Below are positions 1-8,489 of a stretch of 64,000 nucleotides of DNA, in pieces. The position numbers and the translations under genes were made by a program. The stretch's first letter is position 1. The number at the start of each line of letters is the position of its first letter. Source of the DNA: CAVPMN01 sp963706425 (GTDB taxonomy: Bacteria; Actinomycetota; Acidimicrobiia; Acidimicrobiales; Acidimicrobilacustridaceae); assembly GCA_963706425.1 (NCBI GenBank), contig CAVPMN010000001.1, forward strand, positions 1 to 64,000. The letters run 5' to 3'. The notes under the pieces are model-generated. The model was not told the DNA's origin. It worked only from the letters and a program-made list of their open reading frames with translations, and did no database searches.

Positions 1-587
1 GGCCGAAACCGACACCGGAGCGGTGGCCTTGTCCGAGAGCGTGACCCAGAACTTCGCCGGTGCGGGTCTTCGCGTCGCCCTCGTGAACGCTGACGTCACC
101 AACACCCAGCCGAAGCCCGGAGCCAGCCTCGTCATCGATGATGGTCCCGACTCCTTCGCGTCGCCGATCACGGCGCCGCCCGTCGGGTTGGACAGCACCA
201 CGTTCAGTTGCTCATCGCCCTCGCTCGCTGTGTCGGGGATGACCGACACGTTCACATTCTGCACCTGGCCCGCCTTCAGCGTGAGCGTCTTGGTCCCACC
301 GGGCAGCGCCTTGTAGTCCGACCCCACCGGTCGCGGACATCGCCATCAGGGAGTATTGGAACGTGACGGCTCATCGCGGCCGGCTCCGACATGGCGACGT
401 TGAAGCTGAGGGTGCGGTTCCCGCCGTGGCCGCCCTCGTGGACCGATGCGTCACCGACCGAGATCGTCGGCGTCCCCGCGGCTCCCACGGTCGACACTGC
501 GGGCCCAGCTGCGACGGCGAGACCGGCGGCCACCGTCACAACTGCGATGGTCACGAGCACGCGCCGCGTGGAACGGAGTATTGACAC
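1..587 (-). CDS. Secreted Calx-beta domain protein, 3' part outside window, frameshifted
   Basis: The GTG at 587 follows a GGGGGAG ribosome site and opens a signal peptide: basic start, then an Ala/Val-rich core ending near residue 35. The mature part begins with a Calx-beta start (SVGDASVHEGG). Calx-beta strands continue in other frames: AVTFQYSL, then GSDYKALPGGT through VIPDTASEGDEQLNVVLSNPTGG, then TIIDDEAGSG with a second VSVHEGD unit, then KFWVTLSDKATAPVSVSA at the window edge. Four single-base slips, several at G or C runs, explain the breaks. Calx-beta domains bind calcium and occur in secreted adhesins and matrix proteins; the role here is unknown. The gene diverges from the TetR regulator and probably shares its operator. 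Confidence 0.72.
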
Positions 588-621
588 GTGTGGTCTCCCC
601 CGGAGATTGTGATTCCACCTT

Positions 622-656
622 CGATGATACCCTGTATCCGATACAGTATTGCATCG
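622..656. promoter_or_regulatory. Probable TetR operator and divergent promoter
   Basis: A perfect 15-bp palindrome lies at 632-646, CTGTATC and GATACAG around one central C. Outer arms CGATG (622-626) and CATCG (652-656) extend the symmetry. It sits between the divergent Calx-beta and TetR genes in a locally AT-rich patch. On the minus strand TATCAT (complement of 624-629) fits a -10 box for the Calx-beta gene, which would put the palindrome in the promoter spacer. The link to the neighbouring TetR protein is inferred from position and symmetry. Confidence 0.6.
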
Positions 657-742
657 AGTGTAGCCGGTCAACACCGGCCGGCGGTGTGGCCGCGCTGACA
701 GCAACGGGGCCGGGTGCAGCCACGGTGAGGAGCTCCAGAAGG

Positions 743-1378
743 ATGTCGCCAGAGCACGGACCTCAGCCCACAGACGCGGAGCCGGGTCAACACTCGCGTC
801 CGCCTCCTCGCCGCAGCCCGACAGGAGTTCATCGAGATCGGGTTCACCGGGTCCTCGGTCGAGCAGATCTGCGCTCGCGCCGGGTTCACCCGCGGTGCCT
901 TCTACAGCAACTACGCCACCAAGGACGAGCTGTTCCTCGCCGTGTGGGACAATCGAGACACGACGCATCGCAGCCGACGTCGCCGCCGCCACGTCGACGA
1001 TCGAGTGCGCCGAGGAACCACTGCCGCGGCCATCGCCGCCTTCGGGGACCTGCACCTGTGGGACCAGGACTGGTTCATCCTCAACACCGAGTTCCTCCTG
1101 CACGCATTGCGCGAACCTGCCGTGGCCTCGAGGCTCACCACCCACCGCGCCGCCTTGCGAACGTCCCTCGGACGCATCCTCGACTCGATCCGCGACTCGG
1201 TACAGGTCGACCTGCCGCCACGGATCGATCGAGAAACCTTCACCCGGCTCACCATCGCCCTCTTCGTGGGCGAGCAGCACCAATCGCTCGTGGAACCCGA
1301 GCTCATCGAGGGAGGCAACCTGCAGGGCCCGCGGCAACGGAGCTTCTCGTCGCCGCGTGCACTCCAAAGCGGCAATGA
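743..1378 (+). CDS. TetR/AcrR family transcriptional regulator, frameshifted
   Basis: The N-terminal helix-turn-helix is clear: RVRLLAAARQEFIEIGF, then SVEQICARAGFTRGAFYSNY and TKDELFLAVWDNRD, as in TetR repressors (recognition helix TRGAFYSNYATKDELF). A variable ligand-binding domain follows with ECAEEPL, LHLWDQDWFILNTEFLLHAL and IDRETFTRLTIALFVGEQHQSL. Reading frame changes near 790, 960, 1020 and 1328 are needed; after the last one the protein ends ATELLVAACTPKRQ at 1378. The ATG at 743 is the likely start. The reconstructed length of about 210 residues is normal for the family. It probably controls itself and the divergent Calx-beta gene through the palindrome at 632-646. The ligand is unknown. 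Confidence 0.75.
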   Translation: MSPEHGPQPTDAEPGQHSRPPPRRSPTGVHRDRVHRVLGRADLRSRRVHPRCLLQQLRHQGRAVPRRVGQSRHDASQPTSPPPRRRSSAPRNHCRGHRRLRGPAPVGPGLVHPQHRVPPARIARTCRGLEAHHPPRRLANVPRTHPRLDPRLGTGRPAATDRSRNLHPAHHRPLRGRAAPIARGTRAHRGRQPAGPAATELLVAACTPKRQ

Positions 1379-1545
1379 AGTCCGGCCGTGCCACAGCGGA
1401 CAGCCGCAGCCCTCGATCAGATCCCCCGCACGGCCGGAGGACAGCGGTGCCAGAGCCCGCCGACTCGAGACCGAAACGCACTATTTCTAACCTGCCGCCG
1501 ACCAGCGGTTCTTCACCCGCCTGTTGCGAAATCGACAACAACGAG

Positions 1546-1619
1546 TGGGCGATGGGGGACTCGAACCCTCGACCTCTGCCGTGTGAAGGCAGCGCTCTAA
1601 CCAGCTGAGCTAATCGCCC
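1546..1619 (-). tRNA. tRNA-Val (anticodon CAC)
   Basis: Read on the minus strand, the acceptor stem GGGCGAT pairs with ATCGCCC. The D-arm is GCTC..GAGC. The anticodon stem CTGCC/GGCAG carries the loop TTCACAC, giving anticodon CAC (valine GTG codons). The T-loop is TTCGAGT. The T-stem GAGGG/CCCCC contains one A-C mismatch. The discriminator base is A at 1546 and CCA is not encoded. A GTG-decoding valine tRNA fits the codon use of a high-GC genome. Confidence 0.95.
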
Positions 1620-1697
1620 GGAGCCGGTCACTGTACTTGTCCGGTCGTGGGCGGAGCCATCCGAGCGGCCACCCGAACGGGCGGTCATACTCGCCGC

Positions 1698-2370
1698 ATG
1701 TGCTTCAGCGCCGAGGCGAGCTTCGTCGGCGCGGCGGTCGTGGGCGGCGCAGGAGTCGCCTGCCTGGCCATGGTGCGACGGCCCCGAGAGGTGCCGTTCG
1801 CCGCCCTGCCGTTCCTGTTCGGCATGCATCAGGCGCTCGAGGGCATCACCTGGCTCGACCTCGACGGGCAGACCGACGCCGTGCTCGACGGGTGGGGCGT
1901 TCACCTCTGGGTCTTCTACGCGTGGGCCCTCTTACCGTTCTACGTGCCGTGGGCGGTGTGGCTCATCGAGCCCGACAACGGCTCGGCGACGCCTCATGCT
2001 GCCGCTGATGGTCGTCGGCGGATCGCTCAGCCTGTTCATGCTCACCCAGGCGTTCCAGTCGGGCATCGAGGTGAGCGTGGTCTCGCAAAGCCTCGACTAC
2101 CAGTTGCCGTTCTCGCCCGGGTGGCTGCTCGCGTTCCCCTACGTGCTCGCCACCTGCGTCACGCCGGCGATCTCGACCCAGCTGTGGATCCGGGTGTTCG
2201 GCATCGGCAACTTCGTGGCCATGAGCCTCGCCGCCATCATCAAGGCGCAGGCCTACTCGTCGCTGTGGTGCACCTTCGCGGCGTTCCTCAGCCTCATCAT
2301 CGTGGCCCACTACGTGCAGCAGACGGGCCTGCGACGGCACCCCAACCCTGCGCCGGTTCCCAGCGCTTGA
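1698..2370 (+). CDS. DUF6629-type integral membrane protein, frameshifted
   Basis: The protein starts MCFSAEASF, the signature opening of the DUF6629 family. Hydrophobic helices follow, with the conserved stretch PFAALPFLFGMHQALEGITWL in the first part. After a one-base slip near 1980 the sequence continues RRRLMLPLMVVGGSLSLFM and three or four more membrane segments to the stop at 2370. The reconstructed length is about 223 residues, roughly the family length, with about seven membrane spans. Function is unknown. The 3' end overlaps the convergent acyltransferase gene by about 74 bp. Confidence 0.75.
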
Positions 2371-2998
2371 CCACCCGGGCGGGTGCACCGACCGCCACGC
2401 TGAAGTCGGGCAGCTCACCGATCACCACACTGTTCGCACCGACCACCACATGGCGACCGATGCGCGCGCCGGGCAACACCACCGTGCCGTGACCCAGCCA
2501 CGAGCCGTCGCCCACCACGATCGGCGCCTCGGGCTGATGCTGCTTCGAGATGGGCAGGTCGACATCGAGGTACCCGTGGTTCATGTCGGTGAGGTGCACG
2601 TGATGTCCGGTCCACACGTCGTCGCCGATCTCGATCGACTGGTGAGCGACCACGCTGCTCCCCCGTCCGATCAGGCACCGATCGCCGATGGTCAACACCC
2701 GATCGGCCAGATCGGGCTGATCCGGCATCCACCCCGCCGAGAGCGTCACGTCCGGGTTGATCACCGTGCCTGCGCCGATGTGGATGGCCGACGGGTTGAT
2801 GATCGACGCCGACGGGAAGCACACGATCGAGCCCTCGCCGAACGACCCGAAGCGACGGGCCGCCGGTGACCGTGGGCCGATGGCCCCGAGGGCGCGCACC
2901 CACCGCCACGAGAACCGGATGGCCTCGCCCGACCAGGTGACGAACTCGCTGTAGACACGGTTGCGCAGCGACGGTGCGAACGGTTCCCGATCGAGCAT
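2297..2998 (-). CDS. Left-handed beta-helix (hexapeptide repeat) acyltransferase
   Basis: 233 residues starting MLDREPFAPSLRN. Hexapeptide repeats run from about residue 55 to 205 (IINPSAIHIGAGTVINPDVTLSAG, IEIGDDVWTGHHVHLTD, IVVGDGSWLGHGTVVLPGARIG, VVVGANSVVIGELPDFSVAVGAPARVVKRW), the fold of maltose/galactoside O-acetyltransferases and serine acetyltransferases. The motif DMNHGY contains the probable catalytic His. Such enzymes acetylate sugars or other small hydroxyl or amino groups using acetyl-CoA; the acceptor is not visible. It ends convergent with, and overlapping, the DUF6629 gene. It could serve the nearby glycan locus but is separated from it by several unrelated genes. Confidence 0.8.
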   Translation of the reverse strand: MLDREPFAPSLRNRVYSEFVTWSGEAIRFSWRWVRALGAIGPRSPAARRFGSFGEGSIVCFPSASIINPSAIHIGAGTVINPDVTLSAGWMPDQPDLADRVLTIGDRCLIGRGSSVVAHQSIEIGDDVWTGHHVHLTDMNHGYLDVDLPISKQHQPEAPIVVGDGSWLGHGTVVLPGARIGRHVVVGANSVVIGELPDFSVAVGAPARVVKRWEPAQGWGAVAGPSAARSGPR

Positions 2999-3008
2999 TC
3001 GGCGGAGG

Positions 3009-3383
3009 CTAGTGCTGGTCGTAGTTGCGCAACTCCACGACGTTGCCGTCTGGATCGCGCACATAGAGCGCCAGCGCGTCGCCCCGCGCTCCCCAACGCA
3101 CGGCCGGGCCGTCGACCACCTCGACCCGACCCGACTCGGCAAGGGCCCGCAGATCGGCGTCGACCACGAGGCACAGGTGGTTCATGTTCTCGCCCGAGCG
3201 TTCCACCTCGAGCAGGTCGATGATGGTGCCCTCGTCGATGCGCATCGACGGGAAGAACACCTCGCCTCGCTCCCAGGCGTCGAACCGCAACGGCTCGAGA
3301 CCGAGCACGTCGCGATACCAGGCCACTGCCCGACGGGTGTCGGTCACGTTCAGCACCACGTGGTCGAGGCCGCTCACCTTCAT
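3009..3383 (-). CDS. VOC (glyoxalase/bleomycin-resistance fold) family protein
   Basis: 124 residues starting MKVSGLDHVVLNVTDTRRAVAWYRDVLGLEP, a typical VOC opening with the metal-binding His in LDHVVL. It ends with the usual ALYVRDPDGNVVEL motif containing the second metal Glu. NMNHLCLVV supplies another His. Members are metal-dependent lyases, isomerases, dioxygenases or resistance proteins; the substrate cannot be told from sequence. It lies 10 bp from the acyltransferase gene start and in the same direction, so the two may be co-transcribed. Confidence 0.85.
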   Translation of the reverse strand: MKVSGLDHVVLNVTDTRRAVAWYRDVLGLEPLRFDAWERGEVFFPSMRIDEGTIIDLLEVERSGENMNHLCLVVDADLRALAESGRVEVVDGPAVRWGARGDALALYVRDPDGNVVELRNYDQH

Positions 3384-3392
3384 GGGTCGATC

Positions 3393-4053
3393 CTACGGCG
3401 AGAGGCAGAGCCGCAGCTCTTCGGGGGGCACGTCGAACGCCTCGGAGCCGGCCGCACACGGGCGGCCGAGGTCGATCACCGACAGCACCTCCCGCGCACC
3501 GGGCGCCGTGCACGACGGCGTGACCACCGGGATCACCCGGCCGCCCGCCGACGCCAGCACCACGCAGTCGCCCGCCGACACCTGGGCCGACGACTCTGGG
3601 CCGCCGGTGGGGTCGACCTCGGGGGTCACGTTGGTGCGTTGGTTGGCGTAGGCGGTGAACACCAGGATCGCCAGCAGCACCAAGCCGACCACCACGATCG
3701 GGCCGAGCCGCAGGAACGGGGCGTGATGGGCCGGCACCTCGAAGCCCGGAGGCGGCGGACCAGACGACCCGGACGACCCAGGCGACCCGGTCGCGCACGG
3801 GAGCGGTGCGCGGTGCGCGGCTCGTGCCTGCACCGGGCCGTTCCCACACCGGCCGCTCGCCCCGCAACGACTGGTCATAGGCCTGTCGCCGAGCCGGGTT
3901 GCGCAACACCTCCCACGCCTGGTTCACCTGACGCATGCGCGTCTCGTCGCCCTGGCGATCCGGATGGAAGCGCTTGGCCAGCTCGACATAGGCGCGTTTG
4001 ATCTCCTCGTGGCCGGCATCCGGTGCCACGCCGAGGGTGTCGTAGTGCGTCAC
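3393..4053 (-). CDS. Membrane-anchored J-domain protein, frameshifted
   Basis: The GTG at 4053 directly abuts the stop of the upstream GNAT gene. Residues 1-65 form a J-domain: YDTLGVAPDAGHEEIKRAY, then AKRFHPDRQGD with the HPD tripeptide that stimulates DnaK ATPase, then NQAWEVLRNPARRQAYD. A Pro/Gly linker contains one frame slip between about 3790 and 3860. In the next frame comes a membrane helix (PIVVVGLVLLAILVFTAYAN) and a C-terminal domain with four cysteines (DCVV, SCTAPG, PCAAG, LCLSP) that would lie outside the membrane. It is not canonical DnaJ, which is present at 54185, as it lacks the G/F and zinc-finger regions. The partner is unknown. Confidence 0.72.
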
Positions 4054-5031
4054 TCAGAACAGCTCGATGTCACCGAGCGACAACCGCCACGCGTCGAGCG
4101 GGGGCATCTCGGTCTGGGTGACCGATCGCCACGTCATGATCGGGCCCTGCCGCGGGAGTCGTACGAACCCGTGCCGAGGCAAACGGGCTCGGTCGATGCG
4201 GATCAGGTAGTCGGGCTTCGTCGCCGCCATGAGGGCGCGGACCAGCTCGCCTTCGGCCTTGCGGTCAGAGGGGGGCACGACGAGGTCGGCCACCACGGCC
4301 TCGACCGCGGCGCCTCGGCTGCGCAGCCGGTAGACGAGCACCCCCGCACCAGGATCGCCGTGTCGACACAGCACCCGGTAGCGCAGGGGCTCGAGCCCGT
4401 AGCGCCAGGTGTAGAAGGCCAGGCTGCGTTGCGTGGCCAGCCCATCCGGGCGGCGTTGAGCCGAGAGCAGCTCGTCGACCGCCGGCTGGGCGAACACCTC
4501 ACGAGGGTCGTCACCGGCCGTGTTCGGCAACGACCACTTTCCCGCGGGCACCTTCGCCCGCAGCATGCGCACCAGCGCGCCGGCGCTGCGCGGCCGCACG
4601 CTGATGGGCGGGCGACCCACCACCTGCCAGCCCATCTTCAGGTAGCCGGGCCGGCTCTGCGCGTTGGGCGTGTTGAACACGAAGTCGACGCCCTCGTCGG
4701 CCAACTCGGCGAGCGCACCGAGGGTGAGCGTGGTGAACACGCCCCGCCCCTGGAAGTCGGGATGGGTTGCGGTGTCGACCGCCCGCACCGCGCTGGCCAC
4801 CGACCCGTCGGGCCGCACGAACCGCCAACGCAGGAAGGTGCGGAACCCGGCCAGGCGACCGTCGACCTCGGCCACCCACATGGGCGACGGCCCGAAGACG
4901 TTGTCGCGGTGCTTCCACCGGAAGAGCTGCTCGTTCGGCTCACCCGATCGCCAGCCGAGCGCGGCCGAAGCCAGCTCGATGATGGCGGGCAGCTCGTCGT
5001 CCCGCGCCCGTCTCACCTCGACGTCGGCCAT
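4054..5031 (-). CDS. GNAT family N-acetyltransferase
   Basis: 325 residues starting MADVEVRRARDDELPAIIEL. The acetyl-CoA binding region is recognisable: AVDTATHPDFQGRGVFTTLT with the Q/RxxGxG/A-type loop (FQGRGVF). FNTPNAQSRPGYLKMGWQVVG is characteristic of GNAT proteins with the longer two-domain layout, as in bacterial FemAB-like or GNAT_2-type acyltransferases. The C-terminal half (residues 170-325) looks like a second, degenerate GNAT or sterol-carrier-like domain. The substrate is unknown. Its stop meets the J-domain gene start without a gap. It is divergent from the PqqD/kinase cassette, with a 49-bp intergenic region. Confidence 0.8.
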   Translation of the reverse strand: MADVEVRRARDDELPAIIELASAALGWRSGEPNEQLFRWKHRDNVFGPSPMWVAEVDGRLAGFRTFLRWRFVRPDGSVASAVRAVDTATHPDFQGRGVFTTLTLGALAELADEGVDFVFNTPNAQSRPGYLKMGWQVVGRPPISVRPRSAGALVRMLRAKVPAGKWSLPNTAGDDPREVFAQPAVDELLSAQRRPDGLATQRSLAFYTWRYGLEPLRYRVLCRHGDPGAGVLVYRLRSRGAAVEAVVADLVVPPSDRKAEGELVRALMAATKPDYLIRIDRARLPRHGFVRLPRQGPIMTWRSVTQTEMPPLDAWRLSLGDIELF

Positions 5032-5080
5032 TCCTGCATCATCGCAGGTCGTCACGAGGCCCCTCACTACACTGCCGCCG

Positions 5081-5390
5081 ATGTCGACTCGACCCACCGC
5101 GACGCGTTGGGTCCGGGCCCCGGACGTGCTCTGGCGACGCCTGCCCGACGGTGTGCTCGTGCTCACCCCGACGCTCGGCACCGCCCTGGCCGTGCGCGGC
5201 TCGGCCGCCGCCATCTGGGACCTGCTCGACGCCCCGGCCGCGCCCGACCAGCTGGTGACCGAACTGACGGCCGCCTACCCCGCCGGCGTGCCGGCCGACG
5301 AGGTCCGGGCCGCGGTCGAGCAGGTCCTCGACACGTCTGGTCGACGTCGGCGCCGTGCAGGGCGCCGACCCTGCGGGTCGCGACACGTGA
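5081..5390 (+). CDS. PqqD-like peptide-binding protein (first gene of HprK-related cassette), frameshifted
   Basis: About 102 residues: RWVRAPDVLWRRLPDGVLVL, then GTALAVRGSAAAIWDLLDAP and ELTAAYPAGVPADEVRAAVEQVLDTL. The pattern 'xxLxG.aaaIWdlld.p' followed by acidic 'D.v...veqvL' is that of PqqD/RRE folds, which present peptides to modifying enzymes. One base is missing near 5336; with it restored the protein ends VDVGAVQGADPAGRDT, with TGA at 5388-5390. This stop overlaps the GTG of the nucleotidyltransferase gene, so the two are translationally coupled. No precursor peptide gene is visible nearby. Confidence 0.72.
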
Positions 5391-6484
5391 ACGCCGACCG
5401 CAACCAGCGCCATCTCCGCGCCCTGGCCGGCATCGGGCTCGCCGACTCGCCAGACCGACCCGACCATCCACTCCCCCGCGCCGACTGGGAGTCACTGCTG
5501 GCCGCGGCGCGCCGCGAGCGACTCGACGCCCTGCTGGCGTGGGACATCGCCGCCGGCGACTGGCCGTGCACCGACGACCAACGCGACGAGGCCTACGAAG
5601 CACACCGCCGCTCGATGTCCGCGGCCCTGCGCCTCGAACGGGCCCTGCTCGAACTGACCGACGTCTTCGCCGAGGCCGGCGTGCCGTTCCGCATCCTCAA
5701 AGGCCCGGCCGTCGCCCATCTCGACGAGATCGACCCGTCGCTGCGCCCCTTCGGCGACCTCGACCTGCTCGTGCCGGCCGACCGTCTGGCCGTGGCCATC
5801 GACGCGTTGGTGGCCCGCGGGGGTGTGCGCCGCTATCCCGAGCCCCGGCCCGGCTTCGACCGTCGCTTCTCGAAGGGCATGTGCGTGGTCGTGCCCCCCG
5901 GCTACGAGATCGACCTGCACCGCACGCTGTGCCCCGGGCCCTTCGGCTTCACCGTCGACCTCGCCGACCTGTTCGCGTCGAGCGCCCCGCTCGAGCTCGC
6001 CGGCCGCACCGTCCTCGCCCTCGATCGACCACGTCGGTTCGTGCACGCGTGCCTGCACGCCGTGCTCGGATCCGCCCACGCCCGCCCGGCGCAGCTCCGC
6101 GACGTGGCCCGCACCTGCCCGACCGACGTCACTGAGCTCACCGACGCGCTGGCGGTCGCCACCCGGTGGCAGGTGGGCATCGTCGTGGCCCACGCGGTGC
6201 GACTCACCGCCGATCAGCTGCGCTGGCGGCCGCCTGAGGCGATGCAGGTGTGGGTGGAATCGGAGCAGCCGCGGAGCACCGACCGCCGACGGTTGGCCGC
6301 CCACGTCGGCCCGCGAAGCTCGTCGGTGGCCCAGACCATCACGGCCTTGGGCGCGGTGCCCGGGTGGCGGGCCAAGCTGGCCTACGGCTCGGCCGTGGCC
6401 CTGCCCCGCCGCGGTCAGTCGGTGCGCCCACCGCTCACCCGCGTGCGCCGGGGCCTGCGGGCGCTCTCCCGGCCGGCGCCATGA
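5387..6484 (+). CDS. Family-5 nucleotidyltransferase (NTP_transf_5-like) of the HprK-related cassette
   Basis: 365 residues. The polymerase-beta-like core is visible at residues 85-135: PFRILKGPAVAHL, then LRPFGDLDLLVP, whose DLD pair (FGDLDLLV) would bind metal. A middle region, IDLHRTL, carries the third acidic residue expected in the family. The C-terminal half is helical (VHACLHAVLGSAHARPAQLRDVARTC). This family is repeatedly found with PqqD-like proteins and HprK-related kinases in exopolysaccharide loci (established association; reaction not established). Its GTG start overlaps the stop of the PqqD gene, and its stop overlaps the ATG of the next gene (ATGA). Confidence 0.78.
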   Translation: MNADRNQRHLRALAGIGLADSPDRPDHPLPRADWESLLAAARRERLDALLAWDIAAGDWPCTDDQRDEAYEAHRRSMSAALRLERALLELTDVFAEAGVPFRILKGPAVAHLDEIDPSLRPFGDLDLLVPADRLAVAIDALVARGGVRRYPEPRPGFDRRFSKGMCVVVPPGYEIDLHRTLCPGPFGFTVDLADLFASSAPLELAGRTVLALDRPRRFVHACLHAVLGSAHARPAQLRDVARTCPTDVTELTDALAVATRWQVGIVVAHAVRLTADQLRWRPPEAMQVWVESEQPRSTDRRRLAAHVGPRSSSVAQTITALGAVPGWRAKLAYGSAVALPRRGQSVRPPLTRVRRGLRALSRPAP

Positions 6485-7681
6485 GCGCCCGACCCACCGC
6501 ACGCGAGGGCATCAGGGAGCTGTCGATCGACGATCACGTCGTGCTGTACGACCCGATCACCCGCCGGGCCCACCTGCTCAACGCCAGTGCCGCCGCCATC
6601 TGGTCGCGCTGCAACGGTGACGAAGACCTCGACCAGATCGCCCGTCACCTGGCCGAGCGGTTCGACGCGCCCTTCGCCGCAGTGCGCGCCGACGTGCAGT
6701 CGACCGTCGACCGGTTCGTCGAGGTCGACCTGCTCGGGCCGGCCCACAGCCGGCCGTCGGGCTCGGGGTGGTCGGCCACCACGGACACTGGCGATCGAGT
6801 CGCCGACGCCTACCCGCGCGCCGAGCGCGAGCTGGGCCCGTTCGCGGCGTTCGACCACCGCTTCGTGGTCGCCACCGTCGACCCCGACCTGGTCGAGCCC
6901 ATCACCGCCGGGCTCGCGGGCATCGTCGACGAGTCGAGCGGCGGCGCCGACGAGCGCCACCGCTACGACATCACCGTCGACGGCGACCATCACGTCGTGC
7001 TCTTCGACGAACGACTCGTGCGGGTGGCCGCCACCGGCGCCGAGGCGGTGTCGTTCCTCTACTGGCACGTCCACCGCCAGGCGATCGAGCAGGCGACCGA
7101 TCTGGTGCGCCTCCACGCCGCCGCCGTGCGCGTCGGGCGACCTCGTCGTGGCGTTGCCCGCGCCACCCGAGTCGGGCAAGTCGACGCTCGTCACCGCGCT
7201 GGTGGCGGCCGGCTTCGGCTATGTCACCGACGAGGTGGTCGCCTTCGCACCGAGCACGGGCGAGGTGGTCGACCTGCCCCTGCCCATCACCCTCGATCGA
7301 GGGTCGTGGCCGCTCTTCCCTCGACCTGGTCGACCACGCCGACACCGAGGGGGGACCGGGCTCACAGAGCGTGCCGGCCGCCCGGGTGCACGCCGGCGCG
7401 CTCGACGAGGCGCACCGAGGGGGCCACATCGGCCTCTGCATCTTCCACCGCTACCAGCCCGGGGCGTCCACCTCGATGCGACGGTTGGCGCCCCCGACGC
7501 GCTGGTGCACCTGCTCGAGAACTCGTTCGGGCTCGACGAGGCCGACGACATCACCTTCGACGCGCTCGTGGCGATGGCCCGGGACCTCCCCTGCCTGCGT
7601 CTCGATCACAGCAGCCTGTCGGATGCGGTGGCGGCGGTGAGCAACGCGGCGCGTGAGATCGGCGGGACCACGCTTCACTGA
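6481..7681 (+). CDS. PqqD-like domain fused to HprK-related P-loop kinase domain, frameshifted
   Basis: Residues 1-85 form a second PqqD-like module (DDHVVLYDPITRRAHLLNASAAAIWSRC). Residues 110-215 are the N-terminal part typical of HPr-kinase relatives (VDGDHHVVLFDERLVRVAATGAEAVSFLYWHVHRQAIEQATDLVRLHAAAV). A kinase core follows with Walker A PPESGKSTLVTALV and the acidic TDEVVAFAPSTGEV. Slips near 7130, 7316 and 7480 break the frame; the joined protein reads DLVDHADTEGGPGSQSVPAARVHAGALDEAHRG and ends at 7681. Length of about 400 residues. It should phosphorylate a protein, peptide or glycan-linked target. The acceptor is unknown, and no HPr is encoded in the window. Confidence 0.72.
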
Positions 7682-7711
7682 GCACGGTTGCGCGATGCGT
7701 GGGTCGGCGGG

Positions 7712-8197
7712 TCAGGCCGCAGCGTGGCGGCGGCGCTTGCGCTCGCTCACCAGCAACAAGCCACCCACGGCGATGAGCACGAGGGCGATGCGCACGAAGC
7801 CCATGATGTCGGTGCCGGTGCGGGGCAGCGGCCCGGCGATGCTCGTGCCCGTGATGGTGATGATGTTGCTGAGCGTGACGTCGCCACATCTGAGTATCAC
7901 GGTGTACTCACCCGCCGCGAGGGGTGGGATGGTGGCCCCGAACTCGAAGGCGCCGTCGGGGTCGTCCGCCGACACGCCGCCGCCGATGAAGATCTCTTGG
8001 CCGCCGACCAGCACGAACGCGTTGACCTCGGTGGCCGCCGGGCAGCCCACGCCGCTGATGACGACGTCACAGCCCGTGGTGGGGCAGGTGTCGGGGGTGA
8101 TGGTGAAGCCTGGCTGGCCCGGAATGTATTCCGCGTGAGCGATTCCAGTGGTCGCCAGCACAAGGGCGACAGCCAGAATCACCATCCTTCGAACCAC
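7712..8197 (-). CDS. Secreted LPXTG-anchored surface protein
   Basis: 161 residues. The GTG at 8197 has a GGAGG site 6 bp upstream and gives a signal peptide (VVRRMVILAVALVLATTGIAHA). The mature part begins YIPGQPGFTITPDTCPTTGCDVVISG and forms an Ig-like beta sandwich with four Cys, ending LAAGEYTVILRCGDVTL. The C-terminus is a full sortase signal: LPRTG, a hydrophobic helix (FVRIALVLIAVGGLLLV) and the basic tail ERKRRRHAAA. It should be covalently attached to the cell wall by a sortase encoded elsewhere; none is in the window. It is convergent with the kinase gene. Function is not recognisable. Confidence 0.85.
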   Translation of the reverse strand: MVRRMVILAVALVLATTGIAHAEYIPGQPGFTITPDTCPTTGCDVVISGVGCPAATEVNAFVLVGGQEIFIGGGVSADDPDGAFEFGATIPPLAAGEYTVILRCGDVTLSNIITITGTSIAGPLPRTGTDIMGFVRIALVLIAVGGLLLVSERKRRRHAAA

Positions 8198-8489
8198 GCT
8201 TTGCCTCCGCCTCGAACCGGCCGGACCTACCGAACCACCGCTGTTTGACGTCAACCCGAATTCGGCCACGAGCGTACACCAGCACTTCTCGGGACATGGC
8301 GATCCGCCACTTCCCGTGTGTACCGTCGGCCCGCACCCCCTCCAGGTTGAGCACTCGGCCCGAGAGAGACCGAGATGGCAGCAGGATAGCGGAAGCGTCG
8401 GGGACGGTGCGGGGCGGCAAAACCTCGTAGAGCGCACGCCGCGGCCGACAGGAGTACTCTCAGGCGATCGCAGGGAGGGGGGTACGGGC
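8198..8489. other. Intergenic region, divergent promoters of LPXTG and pglF-like genes
   Basis: 292 bp without a supported gene. The only ORFs here are extensions or shadows of the flanking genes. The palindrome TTGACGTCAA at 8245-8254 is the clearest structure; its halves resemble -35 hexamers facing both ways, but no convincing -10 lies at the right spacing. The region must hold the promoters of both flanking genes and of the long plus-strand glycan operon. Confidence 0.4.

Noticed and set aside
276..1904. A 542-residue minus-strand ORF spanning the TetR gene and the tRNA
   Set aside because: Most of it is the opposite-strand shadow of the TetR gene and tRNA-Val. Only the part downstream of 587, which reads into a signal peptide, is real.
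3964..6135. A 723-residue plus-strand ORF
   Set aside because: It runs antisense to the GNAT gene and out of frame through the PqqD and nucleotidyltransferase genes. It is Arg/Pro-rich with no motif, a high-GC shadow.
8245..8254. TTGACGTCAA palindrome as an operator
   Set aside because: A 10-bp palindrome is easily met by chance, no second site was seen and no matching -10 boxes are in place, so it is only mentioned in the intergenic entry.
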